Counted from the first letter of the stretch, positions 9,777-19,643 are shown. The stretch: 50,968 bases of DNA from Candidatus Kapaibacterium sp. (GCA_025455065.1 JALONG010000032.1:1-50968); one strand, 5' to 3'. Numbers and translations are program-made. The notes: generated by a model not told the origin, from the sequence alone.

Positions 9777-10931
9777 ATGAAAATCGAACAAATGGTCTGG
9801 ACACAGGAGCAGGGCTGGCAAATGCGCACAGGCTCTGATGCTGTGTTTCACCCGCAATTAGTCTTGTTTTTTTGTGCTTCACGCTTAGAACGCCTAGATA
9901 TGCGGTATGCAGAACTTCGTTCCCGCTACACGGGAGCGGATATTATCGGCTGCACCACAGCAGGCGAGATTGCAGGCGAAGAGGTTTTGGATAATTCTGT
10001 GGTCGCAACGGCAATAGAATTTGAAGAAACCAACATCCACGTTGAATATACCGACGTACAATCAATGAAAGACTCGTATAATGCCGGAGAGCGCTTGGGT
10101 AATTCTCTGGAGAAAAAAGGCTTGCGTTTGGCGATGGTTATTTCCGATGGACATACAATTAATGGTACGGAACTGGTACAAGGTATTACGGCAGTACTTG
10201 GGTCAGGAATCCCCGTAACAGGGGGTTTAGCGGGTGATGCTGCGCATTTTGAGAGAACAGCCGTTAGCGTCAATGCTGCGCCGATTGCTGGTAGAGTAGC
10301 GGTTATCGGTTTTTACGGCGAGCATTTGAAAATTGGTCATGGTTCGGTCGGCGGGTGGAATTCGTTTGGTCAAGACCGCCGTATCACAAAATCGGAAGCA
10401 AATGTTTTATATGAAATTGACGGAATTCCGGCATTGCAATTATACAAAGCCTTGCTGGGTGAAAAAGCCAAAGATTTACCCGGCTCATCCTTGCTGTTCC
10501 CACTCAGTATTCGCCCCGAAGACAGTTCCCGCGAAGCAATTACGCGCACTGTGCTTTCGATTAACGAAGACGATAACAGCATGGTTTTTGCGGGAAATAT
10601 GCCAACAGGCTATATCTGCAAACTCATGGTCGCAAATTTTGACCACCTTGTGGATGGCGCTTCCAAAGCTGCTAACGAGGCATTGCAAATTTCTGAATTG
10701 CAGACGCAAAGCAAACGTTCATTAGGTGTGCTGGTAAGCTGCGTAGGGCGAAAACTCGTTTTGGGGCGACGCACAGCAGACGAAGTTCAAGCTGTACGTA
10801 ATATTCTCGGCATAAACACTGCGCTGACAGGCTTTTACTCTTACGGTGAAATCTGTCCACACGGTCAGTTGCTCAACTGCGAATTACACAACCAAACCAT
10901 GACCGTTACGACGATTACGGAGGAAGATTAA
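9777..10931 (+). CDS. FIST domain sensory protein
   Basis: 384 residues with FIST_N (about 20-215) followed by FIST_C (about 220-365), a module proposed to bind small ligands such as amino acids. Supporting segments are DIIGCTTAGEIAG, VTGGLAGDAAHF, and C-terminal YSYGEICP. The ATG at 9777 is preceded by AAAGGA at 9761-9766. There is no kinase, cyclase or methyl-accepting domain fused to it, so it probably works through a partner. It lies 40 bp after the APH-fold kinase and may be co-transcribed with it. Confidence 0.85.
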   Translation: MKIEQMVWTQEQGWQMRTGSDAVFHPQLVLFFCASRLERLDMRYAELRSRYTGADIIGCTTAGEIAGEEVLDNSVVATAIEFEETNIHVEYTDVQSMKDSYNAGERLGNSLEKKGLRLAMVISDGHTINGTELVQGITAVLGSGIPVTGGLAGDAAHFERTAVSVNAAPIAGRVAVIGFYGEHLKIGHGSVGGWNSFGQDRRITKSEANVLYEIDGIPALQLYKALLGEKAKDLPGSSLLFPLSIRPEDSSREAITRTVLSINEDDNSMVFAGNMPTGYICKLMVANFDHLVDGASKAANEALQISELQTQSKRSLGVLVSCVGRKLVLGRRTADEVQAVRNILGINTALTGFYSYGEICPHGQLLNCELHNQTMTVTTITEED

Positions 10932-10946
10932 GCAACGATATTCTCA

Positions 10947-10996
10947 CCTGTTCTGCCGTCTGCTTGAGGGAATAGATAGCGAGGCGGCAGAACAGG
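10947..10996 (+). terminator. hairpin downstream of FIST gene
   Basis: CCTGTTCTGCCG (10947-10958) pairs perfectly with CGGCAGAACAGG (10985-10996), a 12-bp stem with a 26-nt loop, starting 15 bp after the FIST stop codon. The T-tract that follows is weak, so it may be a transcript-stabilising hairpin and not a classical intrinsic terminator. Confidence 0.45.
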
Positions 10997-11121
10997 GAAA
11001 TTTGTGTTGGCGCTCTCCAAATGAACAGAACATTCTTGTCATATCAGGCAGGGTAGGTTTTTCGAGGACATGACCGAAGGTTAGTTGTTGTGGAATTTTG
11101 AGTAGCCTTGCTTCCAAGCAG

Positions 11122-11232
11122 TTATCGCCCCGCCGCCTTCCACCAATTTATCAGCCCATTCGTCGAAGCATCGTGCAACGAAATCGCGCTTGCGGTCTGA
11201 AGTTTAGATAGAATGCGGTTTGTACGTTGTTT
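11122..11232 (-). pseudogene. duplicated 3' end of pgi (remnant)
   Basis: This 111-bp segment aligns without gaps to the 3' end of the intact pgi gene at 11820-11930, 698 bp away in the same orientation. I count 13 mismatches (about 88% identity), with 51 consecutive identical bases (11126-11176 against 11824-11874). It still encodes the pgi C-terminus with its own stop: residues such as INWWKAAGR are kept, while upstream codons carry several amino-acid changes. Homology ends sharply on both sides. The two copies bracket the hicBA pair. Confidence 0.85.
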
Positions 11233-11318
11233 CCTCAATCTCTTTTAGCATTTTTGCGTATATTGTACGCACTTCAGATTCAGCATTTTTTGTTCCCATT
11301 TTCATCAATCATTGCTCT

Positions 11319-11585
11319 ATGCTCACTTTATATCTCAACGCCGCTCTCAAAAAAGCACACTACGAACTTCTGCCTGAGGACAAGCGATTTTATGCCGAAA
11401 TTGAAGGCTTTCAAGGCGTGTATGCAACTGGAGCAACGCTGGAAGATTGCCGTGAAGAACTGCTGGAAGTGCTGGAAGAATGGGTGTTATTGAGCATTGC
11501 GAGGAATTTGCCATTGCCGGCAGTAGATGGAATTGAACTCAATATTAGTGCTGTGCATGAATCCGAAGAATTTGAGAGCGCTTGA
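11319..11585 (+). CDS. hicB: HicB-type antitoxin
   Basis: An 88-residue HicB-like protein, the antitoxin that neutralises HicA and usually represses its own promoter. The partial RNase H-like fold is visible in FYAEIEGFQGVYATGATLEDCREELLEVLEEWVL, described here by its first part (about residues 20-55). A possible upstream in-frame start would add a non-homologous hydrophobic extension, so the ATG at 11319 is used. It lacks an obvious C-terminal HTH or RHH domain. The stop TGA (11583-11585) overlaps the ATG of the toxin gene, the usual coupling for this pair, though with antitoxin first. Confidence 0.87.
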   Translation: MLTLYLNAALKKAHYELLPEDKRFYAEIEGFQGVYATGATLEDCREELLEVLEEWVLLSIARNLPLPAVDGIELNISAVHESEEFESA

Positions 11586-11803
11586 TGCCGACTTTTGGAC
11601 CAATTAAACGAATCGAATTCATTAAAGCCTTGCGTAAAGCGGGTTTTGAAGGTCCATATTCAGGAGGAAAACACCAATTTATGCAACGGGGAACAGTACG
11701 ACTGCGCGTTCCAAACCCGCACGAAAGTGACATTAGTCGTGACCTACTTGCACGGTTGTTGAAACAAGCAGATATTTCGCGTGAAGAATGGCAAGCACTA
11801 TAA
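11585..11803 (+). CDS. hicA: HicA-type mRNA interferase toxin
   Basis: A 72-residue HicA/YcfA-like toxin with a dsRNA-binding-like fold that degrades mRNA when free. The catalytic-His motif is seen as GGKHQFM, followed by the basic strand RGTVRLRVPNPH and the C-terminal helix DLLARLLKQADIS. Its start ATG (11585-11587) overlaps the hicB stop. It converges on pgi, whose stop lies only 16 bp downstream. All expected parts of a functional toxin appear intact. Confidence 0.87.
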   Translation: MPTFGPIKRIEFIKALRKAGFEGPYSGGKHQFMQRGTVRLRVPNPHESDISRDLLARLLKQADISREEWQAL

Positions 11804-11819
11804 AGCAATCCTCCCCGAA

Positions 11820-13484
11820 TCACCGCCCCGCCGCCTTCCACCAATTTATCAGCCCATTCGTCGAAGCATCGTGCGACGTAATCGCTTCTGCGGTCTGAAG
11901 TTCAGGCAGAATGCGGTTTGCAAGCTGTTTGCCGAGTTCTACGCCCCATTGGTCGAAGGCGTTCAGATTCCAAACAGCACCTTTCACAAAAATTTTGTGT
12001 TCATAAAGCGCAATGAGGCTTCCCAACGTGTGCGGGGTGATTTGCTTGCACAGAATGGAAGTCGTGGGCTTGTTTCCGGCAAAGACTTTATGCGGTGTCA
12101 GCGCGGCAATTTGTTCGGGGGATTTTCCTTCTTTTTCAAGCTCGGCGCGGGCTTCGTCAGCAGTTTTGCCCATCATGAGCGCTTCGGTTTGGGCAAAAAA
12201 GTTGGAAAGAAGTTTGCGGTGGTGGTCTCCCGAAGGCGTACCGACGGGGTTGTGCGAAACGGCAGGCGCAATAAAATCACACGGAATGAGTTTTGTGCCT
12301 TGGTGAATGAGCTGATAAAATGCGTGCTGTCCGTTTGTTCCCGCCTCGCCCCAGAGAATCTCGTTTGTTTGATAATTCACTGCCTCGCCTGTGATTTGGA
12401 CGCTTTTGCCGTTGCTCTCCATTTCGCCTTGTTGCAAATATGCCGGAAGATAGCGTAAATACTCGTCGTAGGGCAGTACGGCGTGAGATTCCGCGCCGAA
12501 AAAGTTCGTGTACCAAACATCCAGCAACCCCATAAGCATCGGCAAATTGCGCTCCACAGGTGCGGTGCGGAAATGCTCGTCCATTTCGTACGCACCTTGC
12601 AAGAGCGCATCGAAGTTATCTGCACCAATCGCTAAACAAATCGGCATTCCGATTGCACTCCAGAGTGAAAAACGCCCGCCTACCCAATCCCAAAAACCGA
12701 ACATATTGGCGGTATCAATCCCGAAGGCGCTTACAGCTTTGCTGTTGGTGGAAACAGCAACAAAATGTTTCGCAATGTCGTGTTCGGTGCGCCCTTCTTT
12801 CAAAAACCACTCCCGCGCCGTTTGAGCATTGGTCATGGTTTCTTGCGTAGTGAAAGTCTTGGAAGCAATGATAAACAGCGTCGTTTCGGGGTTTACCAAG
12901 CGAAGCGTTTCGGCAATATGCGTTCCATCAACATTCGAGACAAAATGGACTTTCAGCCCACGATTACCAAAGGGCGAGCGTCCGTAGGATTTAAGCGCCT
13001 CCACGACCATTTTCGGACCCAAATCCGAACCGCCGATACCGATATTGACCACATCCGAAAACGGCAGCCCCGTGTAGCCTTTGCGCTTTCCGCTCCGAAT
13101 ATCCTCCGCAAATGATTTCATCCGCTCCAGCACTTCCAGCACATCCGGCATAATGTCCTTGCCACCAGTCACGACGGGCTTCCCGGAACGATTCCGCAAG
13201 GCGGTATGAAGCACGGCGCGATCTTCGGTAGAGTTAATCGGCTCCCCCGCAAACATCGCATCACGCTTGGCTTCGACCTTCGTTGCCTTAGCGAGATTTG
13301 CCAAAAGGCTCACGGTCTCCGTTGTGATGCGGTTCTTGGAGAAATCCACGAGTATATCATTGAAGGAAAGCGAGAGTTCATCAAAGCGGCGTGGGTTTTC
13401 GGCAAAAAGTTCGCGCAGATGTTTGTGCTGAATCGTTGCAAAATGGCGCTGAAGAGCGCTCCATTCGGGGAGTTGGGTGAGCAT
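11820..13484 (-). CDS. pgi: glucose-6-phosphate isomerase
   Basis: A 554-residue enzyme that interconverts glucose-6-phosphate and fructose-6-phosphate in glycolysis and gluconeogenesis. Both family signatures are present: [14 protein letters not shown] in the middle and [15 protein letters not shown] near the C-terminus. The phosphate-binding SKTFTTQET and the catalytic-region SNVDGTHI are also seen. Length is normal. Its final 37 codons are duplicated at 11122-11232 beyond the hicBA pair, so the present 3' end could be either original or restored by an insertion event. Confidence 0.96.
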   Translation of the reverse strand: MLTQLPEWSALQRHFATIQHKHLRELFAENPRRFDELSLSFNDILVDFSKNRITTETVSLLANLAKATKVEAKRDAMFAGEPINSTEDRAVLHTALRNRSGKPVVTGGKDIMPDVLEVLERMKSFAEDIRSGKRKGYTGLPFSDVVNIGIGGSDLGPKMVVEALKSYGRSPFGNRGLKVHFVSNVDGTHIAETLRLVNPETTLFIIASKTFTTQETMTNAQTAREWFLKEGRTEHDIAKHFVAVSTNSKAVSAFGIDTANMFGFWDWVGGRFSLWSAIGMPICLAIGADNFDALLQGAYEMDEHFRTAPVERNLPMLMGLLDVWYTNFFGAESHAVLPYDEYLRYLPAYLQQGEMESNGKSVQITGEAVNYQTNEILWGEAGTNGQHAFYQLIHQGTKLIPCDFIAPAVSHNPVGTPSGDHHRKLLSNFFAQTEALMMGKTADEARAELEKEGKSPEQIAALTPHKVFAGNKPTTSILCKQITPHTLGSLIALYEHKIFVKGAVWNLNAFDQWGVELGKQLANRILPELQTAEAITSHDASTNGLINWWKAAGR

Positions 13485-13514
13485 GGTTGTTGAGTGAAAA
13501 TGTGAAAGAGGTGT

Positions 13515-14519
13515 TTATTGCTGAGATTGCGCCTCACAGCGTCGCTTAATCACCGTCAAAATATTCGACTGAATATCCTGCATTATCGCTCCTGTCCACA
13601 AACCCGCATAGATATTGAAGTTTGTGGAAAGGCGCTGTTCGCTGGAAAGGTGCAAGATTACATCACCATTCGGCGCTTCTTCGATGCGGTAGGTGCCTTG
13701 CAAAATGTCGAAATACTCGCCGCCGATGGTAACGTGTTCATCAAACGTCGTGGGCGGAATGTCTTCAGTATTGGCTTTGATGCTGAAACTGATGAGTTCG
13801 CCGTCGCGCCAATCGGTAATGGTCTCCGTGAAAACCACGCCGCGCTCAAAACTCGCATGGCGCACCCCGCCTATGCCCTCGTGGGAAAGCGTTGCCTCAA
13901 GCGGCTTCGGAAAGCCGATGCGATGAAAGAAACTCGTTGTCTGCTCTTCGGGTTGAATCGTGGGAACGCGGATGATATTGCGCCAGACAACAGCTTTGGG
14001 CGCATGAATACGAATCACGGAATTGACTGTTTTGATAAGACGGTTTTCGCTTGAAAGCGAGTTTTCAAGCGGCATAGAGACGAAAGGGATTATCAAAAAC
14101 GACGCAAGAATAAGCGATTGCTGAGACACAGAGGCTTGTTTTTTTGCGACAATCGTAGCAATAATCTTCGCACAAAACCCGCCAACACTGCTCAAAACAA
14201 ACACCACCGGCAGCATAAACACCACGCAAATCAAGCCCTCAAATGCAACCGCCATTGCTCCCAACACAAAGCATAATCCCGCTAACCAAGGCAAAAACAG
14301 CGCAAACCAAACCTTCACGCGCAGATGCTCCGGCGAAAACCACACCGACACAAAGCCGATAACAAGCGGCACGAGGAAAATAAAACTCACCGTCATCACA
14401 TCCGTTGCCATTTCCCAGCGAGCAAGTAAGCCGTAGGCAGCGCCCAGCAGAACGGCAATCAGCGCCCTCATTCGATTGTGTTTGAGGAATTGTATAAAAG
14501 GATGGTCGGCGGTGTTCAT
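13515..14519 (-). CDS. membrane protein with C-terminal SRPBCC-like domain
   Basis: 334 residues. The N-terminal half (about 15-150) has four to five hydrophobic helices, including LIAVLLGAAYGLLARW, VSFIFLVPLVIGFVSVW and ALFLPWLAGLCFVLGAMAV. The C-terminal part (about 165-325) resembles a polyketide-cyclase/START-like (SRPBCC) fold, with IHAPKAVVWRNI opening the domain and TFDEHVTIGGEYFDILQGTYRIEE forming strands (about residues 255-280). Such domains bind hydrophobic ligands; none can be named. It lies 30 bp upstream of pgi on the same strand and could be co-transcribed with it. Confidence 0.7.
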   Translation of the reverse strand: MNTADHPFIQFLKHNRMRALIAVLLGAAYGLLARWEMATDVMTVSFIFLVPLVIGFVSVWFSPEHLRVKVWFALFLPWLAGLCFVLGAMAVAFEGLICVVFMLPVVFVLSSVGGFCAKIIATIVAKKQASVSQQSLILASFLIIPFVSMPLENSLSSENRLIKTVNSVIRIHAPKAVVWRNIIRVPTIQPEEQTTSFFHRIGFPKPLEATLSHEGIGGVRHASFERGVVFTETITDWRDGELISFSIKANTEDIPPTTFDEHVTIGGEYFDILQGTYRIEEAPNGDVILHLSSEQRLSTNFNIYAGLWTGAIMQDIQSNILTVIKRRCEAQSQQ

Positions 14520-14557
14520 AAATGTGGCTCGGAATCTGGGTTGTAGAAAAAAATGGC

Positions 14558-15856
14558 TTAATCGTACAGCAGATATTTCTTCCGCATTTCCGTAAATTCT
14601 TTCACACCTTTTTGCGCCAATCGCCGTAATTCCTCGTCGGGAACTTTCTTCAGAAAAAATGCCTCGAAGAGTTTGTCTGTGCCGCTTACTTTGATAAACA
14701 TCCCTTTTTGCGCTTCGGTGATGGTTTTTATGTTAAAGTATTCCGGATGAATTGCCTTGAGCGCAATGAGAATATCCATACTTGCCGCAAAGGGCTTAAA
14801 ACGGATTGCGTCGGGCGCAAAAGCAAAAAGAATCCCGTTGCAATCGGTGTTGGCATATTTCCCGTAAAAGGGGCGGTAGCGCGTCGGAATCATTGTCAGG
14901 CTTGATAAATTCTGCTTTTTGACGGCTTCCATAAAAAGCGGGACGTTGAAGGTCGGCGCTCCAAGCATTTGAAACGGCAGAACATAACCCACGCCAACAT
15001 TCATCAGGCTTATCTCGCCGTAAATCCCCGTCAGAGCCATGCCGCGAATAGACTCAACGGTCGGGATGTGCGGCGAAGTCGGAATCCACGTAAAATCGGT
15101 ATCTTCCCAGGTCATCCAACGTTGCCAACCTTCAGCACGAATCACCGTAAGCGGGCATTTACGCGGTTTTGCGGACGCATCGCGCTGGAGCCAGCCTTCG
15201 CCGTTTATCATCATTGCCGTTTCGCCGAGTGTGCAACCGTGAATATACGGCACGGGAACAATGCCTACAAACGAGGTAAATGCTGTGTCCAAGACCGCTC
15301 CGTCAATAATTTTCCCGCCAAGCGGATTCGGGCGGTCAAGGATGTACAAGGGTTTGCCGTATTCCGCACACGCATCCATCACCCAATACAAGGTCGAAAG
15401 ATAGGTGTAGCCTCGTATGCCGATGTCCTGAATGTCAAACACGACGGCATCAAAACCATCCAACATGGCTTTGGAAGGGCGGCGGCGCTCTTTACCAAAA
15501 AGCGACACAGCTTTGATATTGCGAATCGTTTCAATCGAATCTTTCACAATTTCTCCCGCCCGCGCAAGCCCGTAGTAGCCGTGTTCCGGCGTGAGAATAG
15601 AGCCAACGGTACAGTTTTTCGCCTGCAAAAAGGCATCAACCGTAGATTGCAGGTTGCGTGTGCGTCCGCTTTGGTTTGTTACCAAGACGAGTTTTTTTCC
15701 TTCAAAGAGCGCAAAATTTTGTGCAACCAGCACATCTACGCCGTTTTTCACGTCATAGCGAAAATTACCTTGTTGTGCAAAAGCACGGGGTAAACAAGCC
15801 GCAAGACCGCTTAGAATCAGCAACCAACCAAATACCTGTCGAAAAAAATGCTTCAT
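14558..15856 (-). CDS. namZ: exo-beta-N-acetylmuramidase, NamZ/DUF1343 family
   Basis: A 432-residue exported protein with signal peptide (MKHFFRQVFGWLLILSGLAA, cleavage near AFAQ). The mature part matches the DUF1343 family, whose characterised member NamZ removes terminal N-acetylmuramic acid from peptidoglycan fragments. Family landmarks: LVTNQSGR, TPEHGYYG, VFDIQDIGIRGYTY, ILDRPNPLGG, YIHGCTLGE and the late YRPFYGKYANTDCNG. A role in cell-wall recycling is inferred from the family. The name is assigned by homology and the activity is unproven. Confidence 0.85.
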   Translation of the reverse strand: MKHFFRQVFGWLLILSGLAACLPRAFAQQGNFRYDVKNGVDVLVAQNFALFEGKKLVLVTNQSGRTRNLQSTVDAFLQAKNCTVGSILTPEHGYYGLARAGEIVKDSIETIRNIKAVSLFGKERRRPSKAMLDGFDAVVFDIQDIGIRGYTYLSTLYWVMDACAEYGKPLYILDRPNPLGGKIIDGAVLDTAFTSFVGIVPVPYIHGCTLGETAMMINGEGWLQRDASAKPRKCPLTVIRAEGWQRWMTWEDTDFTWIPTSPHIPTVESIRGMALTGIYGEISLMNVGVGYVLPFQMLGAPTFNVPLFMEAVKKQNLSSLTMIPTRYRPFYGKYANTDCNGILFAFAPDAIRFKPFAASMDILIALKAIHPEYFNIKTITEAQKGMFIKVSGTDKLFEAFFLKKVPDEELRRLAQKGVKEFTEMRKKYLLYD

Positions 15857-16057
15857 AGTGTGCTTCGTAGTAACGAAAATTATCCTCCGCGTGGCGCACT
15901 TTGAAGAGTGGTCGCTTGGGACGTGAGTATGCGCAAAAAATTGAGTATGCGCAAAGAGTGAGTGTGCGCAAAGATAGCAAAAATCCTGTTCCTACGGGAG
16001 AAACAGGATGAATTTTGCAAATCATTCTCTATGAGGTACACCGATAGAAGTGCACTG

Positions 16058-19000
16058 CTACAAAGATTTTTTCACTTTTTCCGTGCTGGTATGAATAAAA
16101 AGCAAGTGCGGGTCAAGCTCAATTTCCATTGGCTTACGAGGCACTCGCAAACGTCCTTTTCTCAAAGAATCCACCCAAATAGTATGATACGACATTGTTC
16201 CTTGTTCGTGCGTAATTCCTATTCCAATACTATCTCGAAAACGTGTATTGGTGAGCTTTCCCACACCATCTTCCACAAATTTTTCTGCGGAAATTTCGTA
16301 TTGTATTTCATACTCTTTAGCGATTGTTCGTACAGAAGCCTCACGAATACTGAAGTTATGAGTGATAATTCGCTTGAAGGCATCATCAATCGCGGAGTGC
16401 ATTTCCGGCGGGCTTACGGCATACAATTCCGCAAGCAACTCCGTAGAAATTGGTGCTGCTGTCGTGTGTTTTGATGCGGTAGCGTTAGCAGCATAGCGGT
16501 ACTTTTGCAAAAAATTTCGCAATGCACGATTGATACGCTCTTCCCCCAAACGTTTGTACAGGTGATACATGACCACCAAGCCTTTGGAATAGTGCTGGTG
16601 CGTGTTTTCGGACTGAGTGCGCCAGAGTGCTTGTTCAGGAGCGAAACCTCTGTCGCTGAGGTAGATTTGGTGGTGCATCCGTACGTGTTTGAGTGCGCGT
16701 TCTTCGCCGTACATGGATTTCAGCAGCATAAGTTCTGTGTACATGGCAAGCGTTTCCGTGAGAATTGCTGCGCCTTCGCGGTCATCGGGCGCAATGAGTG
16801 CATTTCCCCACCACTCGTGCGCAAGTTCGTGTCCGGCGAGTTCATTGATAACGTCTTGCTGCGCGTCACCTTTCAAGTTCGCATGAAAAGCGACGTTTTC
16901 GGTCATAAAAATTGTTGCGGGATATGCCGTTGCCATGAAACCTCGCGTAAATGCTGACACTTCAGCAAACCGCACCTGTGAAAAAGGGTATGCGCCAAAG
17001 TTTTTTTCGCAGTATTCCAGCGTCCTTTTGGCGTTCAAAAGAAGATGCTGCACGTTTTCGTGATGCTGAGGATGATAGAGAATTTCGATGTCGGTCGCAC
17101 CATGCCGCGCCGCAGCAACAGCATACCGCGCTGATGAAACACCAAAGCGGAAGGGAATGGGCGCAGAGGCGGGAGTTTGGTAAAGGACAAAATTTCTTTG
17201 CTGACCGTTTGTGTCCACACCTCGCCATTCCTTGATTTTGTCGCCTACGCCAACAGCAATTTGGTCAGGCGCAGTAGAAATAGTCATCGTTAAATTGATA
17301 AATGTATTGCTTGAACGTTTGTCTTCCAAGGTCAGTATTGACGAGGCTTTGGCAAGATTTCGTTTGTTGCGTTCCTGCTCGTCCGCAATTTCATTATCTG
17401 CTTGATACCCGAAACGCGGGAAATACCTGCTTATCCGCATAAATGCGCCGTTTTGGACGATAGCATTAAAAGATTGATGCCGTTTGAAGCCATTCCATTT
17501 GTACGAAAAACGAAAGGTAAACGTCGCTGAATCCAAGTATTGAAGCTGCTTTTGAAGAGTAAAGATTGTGTCGGTTGATGTTGTAGAATATCGTTTGCCA
17601 TCAATAAACAACTCTCCACCAAAGGTCGCTGCATCGTCGAAAAATCCAATCAATACCTCAGAGATAGCTTCATTACTTGTGTTTCGGAGAGTATAAGTTC
17701 CCGAAACGTTGTACTCACCGCGCTCAGGATACAGCGCAATCTCCGCCCGAACATCGGTAATAGCAGGCTGTGGCATTGCTGCAAAGCGGCGATATTGCTG
17801 CTCGTATAAGGCTTGGCGGTCAAGTTCTGCGTGGTCGTCGGGGAAAATGAGGCTATTGTGCAGGAATGTTCCCGTTGTAATCGTTAATATGAGAAATATC
17901 CCCACAAGCAAGATATAACGAGGCTTTGGGCGATGTTTGTACAATGACATCACAAACACCAAAAGCGTGAGTGCCGCTCCAAATAACACTTTCAGGCTAA
18001 ATACTCGAAAGTAATCATCCCAACTATTCATTTCGCTCAATGTGCCAGCAAAAGCAGCATTGAAGCGGATAAGCGAATTTTTTATGCCAAATAATCGCAC
18101 AAGATTCGTTGCGCTCACACACACCGCCAGAACAGAGAGAATCAGTGCTGCGTACCTGTTTGGAACACGATGCTGCACCGCAATAGCAAGCCCGGCACTC
18201 AGCACAAGTGGCGCACACGCTCCCCAGAAGAGGCTCAAGTACGCACTCCAGTCAATATGCAGGTAGCCATATCCAAGTTGAAAGGCAATGCCAACGCATA
18301 TCATCCACAGCGTGAGAACACCAGCAATGACAGTGAGTACAAGCCATTTTGCCAAAAGTTGTATGGCGGGAAGCACAGGACTTGTATTCTCAATAGCATC
18401 CATGCGGGCTGCACGGCTTCGCCACAGAAGTTCGTTGCTGTAAAAAAGAATGACGGGTAAGCAGAGCAAAGGGAAATTTGAGAGAATCTCATTCACCATC
18501 AGCCCAGTTGTAGCAAAGCGTTCAGGTATTCGTATTCCTTTTTCAATCGCTCCGTATATTTCCATACCGACATAAAACCCTAAGCCTATCATTATCAAAA
18601 AGAAAGGAATGCTTTTGAAAACAAATTGGATGTCTAAGCGAACACTGCTCCAAAACGAGGTAATATGGTACAATGCCGAATGTGTTGCAGTCTGTAATGG
18701 CTGATATAATCGTGCTTGTGGGGCTTTGTTGTTGTCAGAAAGGCGTTGTTGCTTTCGCGCACCTTGAGACTCCTCTACGGAAAAACGAAACCAGACAAAC
18801 ATTGCAGCAAGCGCACCAATACTTATTCCCACATACAAAAGCCGATTCATGAACAGCGTACCCGTAAAATGCAAAAGTTCGGTATTGCGCTCGACAATAG
18901 ACCACGTGCGGGTTTGGTGAAATATCGCCGACAAACCAAATGGGTCTAAAACCGCCGAAAGGCGCATCGTTTCAAGAGATTGCCGCATACCACCGGCAAG

Positions 19001-19570
19001 AAGCGGTGAGCCGGAAAAAAGCATCGTAACCATATAGCCAATATACAAGAATAGCCCTGCGACGTAGATATTAAGCCGCTTTTGCGTTAGCCATGCTACC
19101 GCGCACAGCACAGCAGTACAGAAAAGCGTATTCGGTACAATGAACAACAACAATGGCTGTACAACACTCCAAAAGCCCATCAATGCTTGTGCGTCAGGAT
19201 GCGTTACGCGCCCTGCAACAAACCCCGCAGCAAATACCATCATGCAGAGTAAACTTATCGCAAAGACTGTGAGGAAGCGGCTTGCAAGGTACTGTGTCGT
19301 GGTTATTGGTGTTGAATACAGTATCATCGAAAACCGTGCTTCATGCTCGCGGAGCAGCGTTTGTGCAGATGTCAGCGTGGTGAAGAGAATAGTAAAAAGG
19401 CTCATAAAGCCCAACATGATTGCCGTAGCAAATGTGCCGTATTTACTCACACCGAGGGCGGCGGACATGATGGAAAGTGAAGATACCACAAGCCCGAAAG
19501 CAAATACTGCCGCCAATACCGCATAAAACCACCAATGTTTGGTGTAACGGGAGAGTTCAAAGGTTATCAT
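16058..19570 (-). CDS. ABC transporter permease fused to M1-family aminopeptidase domain
   Basis: 1170 residues. The N-terminal half has two blocks of about six membrane helices (about 15-265 and 320-560), typical of an ABC-2 type permease. The C-terminal half (about 600-1160) is an M1 metallopeptidase: zinc-binding HELAH (His914-His918), then Glu939 in LTETLAMYTE, giving a spacing of 20 residues, two longer than the common HExxH-X18-E. Such fusions are known in Bacteroidota. The companion ATPase is encoded 101 bp upstream. It probably moves or trims a peptide at the membrane; the substrate is unknown. The stop lies about 200 bp before the namZ start, with nothing recognisable between. Confidence 0.9.
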   Translation of the reverse strand: MITFELSRYTKHWWFYAVLAAVFAFGLVVSSLSIMSAALGVSKYGTFATAIMLGFMSLFTILFTTLTSAQTLLREHEARFSMILYSTPITTTQYLASRFLTVFAISLLCMMVFAAGFVAGRVTHPDAQALMGFWSVVQPLLLFIVPNTLFCTAVLCAVAWLTQKRLNIYVAGLFLYIGYMVTMLFSGSPLLAGGMRQSLETMRLSAVLDPFGLSAIFHQTRTWSIVERNTELLHFTGTLFMNRLLYVGISIGALAAMFVWFRFSVEESQGARKQQRLSDNNKAPQARLYQPLQTATHSALYHITSFWSSVRLDIQFVFKSIPFFLIMIGLGFYVGMEIYGAIEKGIRIPERFATTGLMVNEILSNFPLLCLPVILFYSNELLWRSRAARMDAIENTSPVLPAIQLLAKWLVLTVIAGVLTLWMICVGIAFQLGYGYLHIDWSAYLSLFWGACAPLVLSAGLAIAVQHRVPNRYAALILSVLAVCVSATNLVRLFGIKNSLIRFNAAFAGTLSEMNSWDDYFRVFSLKVLFGAALTLLVFVMSLYKHRPKPRYILLVGIFLILTITTGTFLHNSLIFPDDHAELDRQALYEQQYRRFAAMPQPAITDVRAEIALYPERGEYNVSGTYTLRNTSNEAISEVLIGFFDDAATFGGELFIDGKRYSTTSTDTIFTLQKQLQYLDSATFTFRFSYKWNGFKRHQSFNAIVQNGAFMRISRYFPRFGYQADNEIADEQERNKRNLAKASSILTLEDKRSSNTFINLTMTISTAPDQIAVGVGDKIKEWRGVDTNGQQRNFVLYQTPASAPIPFRFGVSSARYAVAAARHGATDIEILYHPQHHENVQHLLLNAKRTLEYCEKNFGAYPFSQVRFAEVSAFTRGFMATAYPATIFMTENVAFHANLKGDAQQDVINELAGHELAHEWWGNALIAPDDREGAAILTETLAMYTELMLLKSMYGEERALKHVRMHHQIYLSDRGFAPEQALWRTQSENTHQHYSKGLVVMYHLYKRLGEERINRALRNFLQKYRYAANATASKHTTAAPISTELLAELYAVSPPEMHSAIDDAFKRIITHNFSIREASVRTIAKEYEIQYEISAEKFVEDGVGKLTNTRFRDSIGIGITHEQGTMSYHTIWVDSLRKGRLRVPRKPMEIELDPHLLFIHTSTEKVKKSL

Positions 19571-19577
19571 TGTTTCT

Positions 19578-19634
19578 GGTTTTTAGTTTTTGGTTTTTAG
19601 TTTTTGGTTTTTGGTTTTTGGTTTTTGGTTTTTT
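19578..19634. repeat. heptamer simple-sequence repeat (GGTTTTT)
   Basis: Eight consecutive 7-bp units, GGTTTTT alternating at first with AGTTTTT, lie immediately upstream of the permease-peptidase start. On the coding strand this is an A-rich leader (AAAAACC units) ending about 8 bp before the ATG. Slippage here would change the spacing between the ATPase and permease genes without altering either protein. Confidence 0.85.
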
Positions 19635-19643
19635 GTAATCACA

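Larger units (their letters stand above)
10932..11318. other. 387-bp intergenic region with hairpin and pgi remnant
   Basis: No open gene was recognised between the FIST gene and hicB. The stretch holds a strong hairpin (10947-10996), a degenerate copy of the palindrome seen at the window start (about 11024-11040), and a duplicated 3' end of pgi in reverse orientation (11122-11232). Confidence 0.6.

Noticed and set aside
11220-11318. N-terminal extension of hicB
   Set aside because: It would add a hydrophobic stretch unknown in HicB and overlap the pgi remnant; the ATG at 11319 matches family length.
19578-19634. Telomere-like repeat suggesting a replicon end
   Set aside because: It is a short simple repeat between two co-oriented operon genes, with normal genes on both sides.
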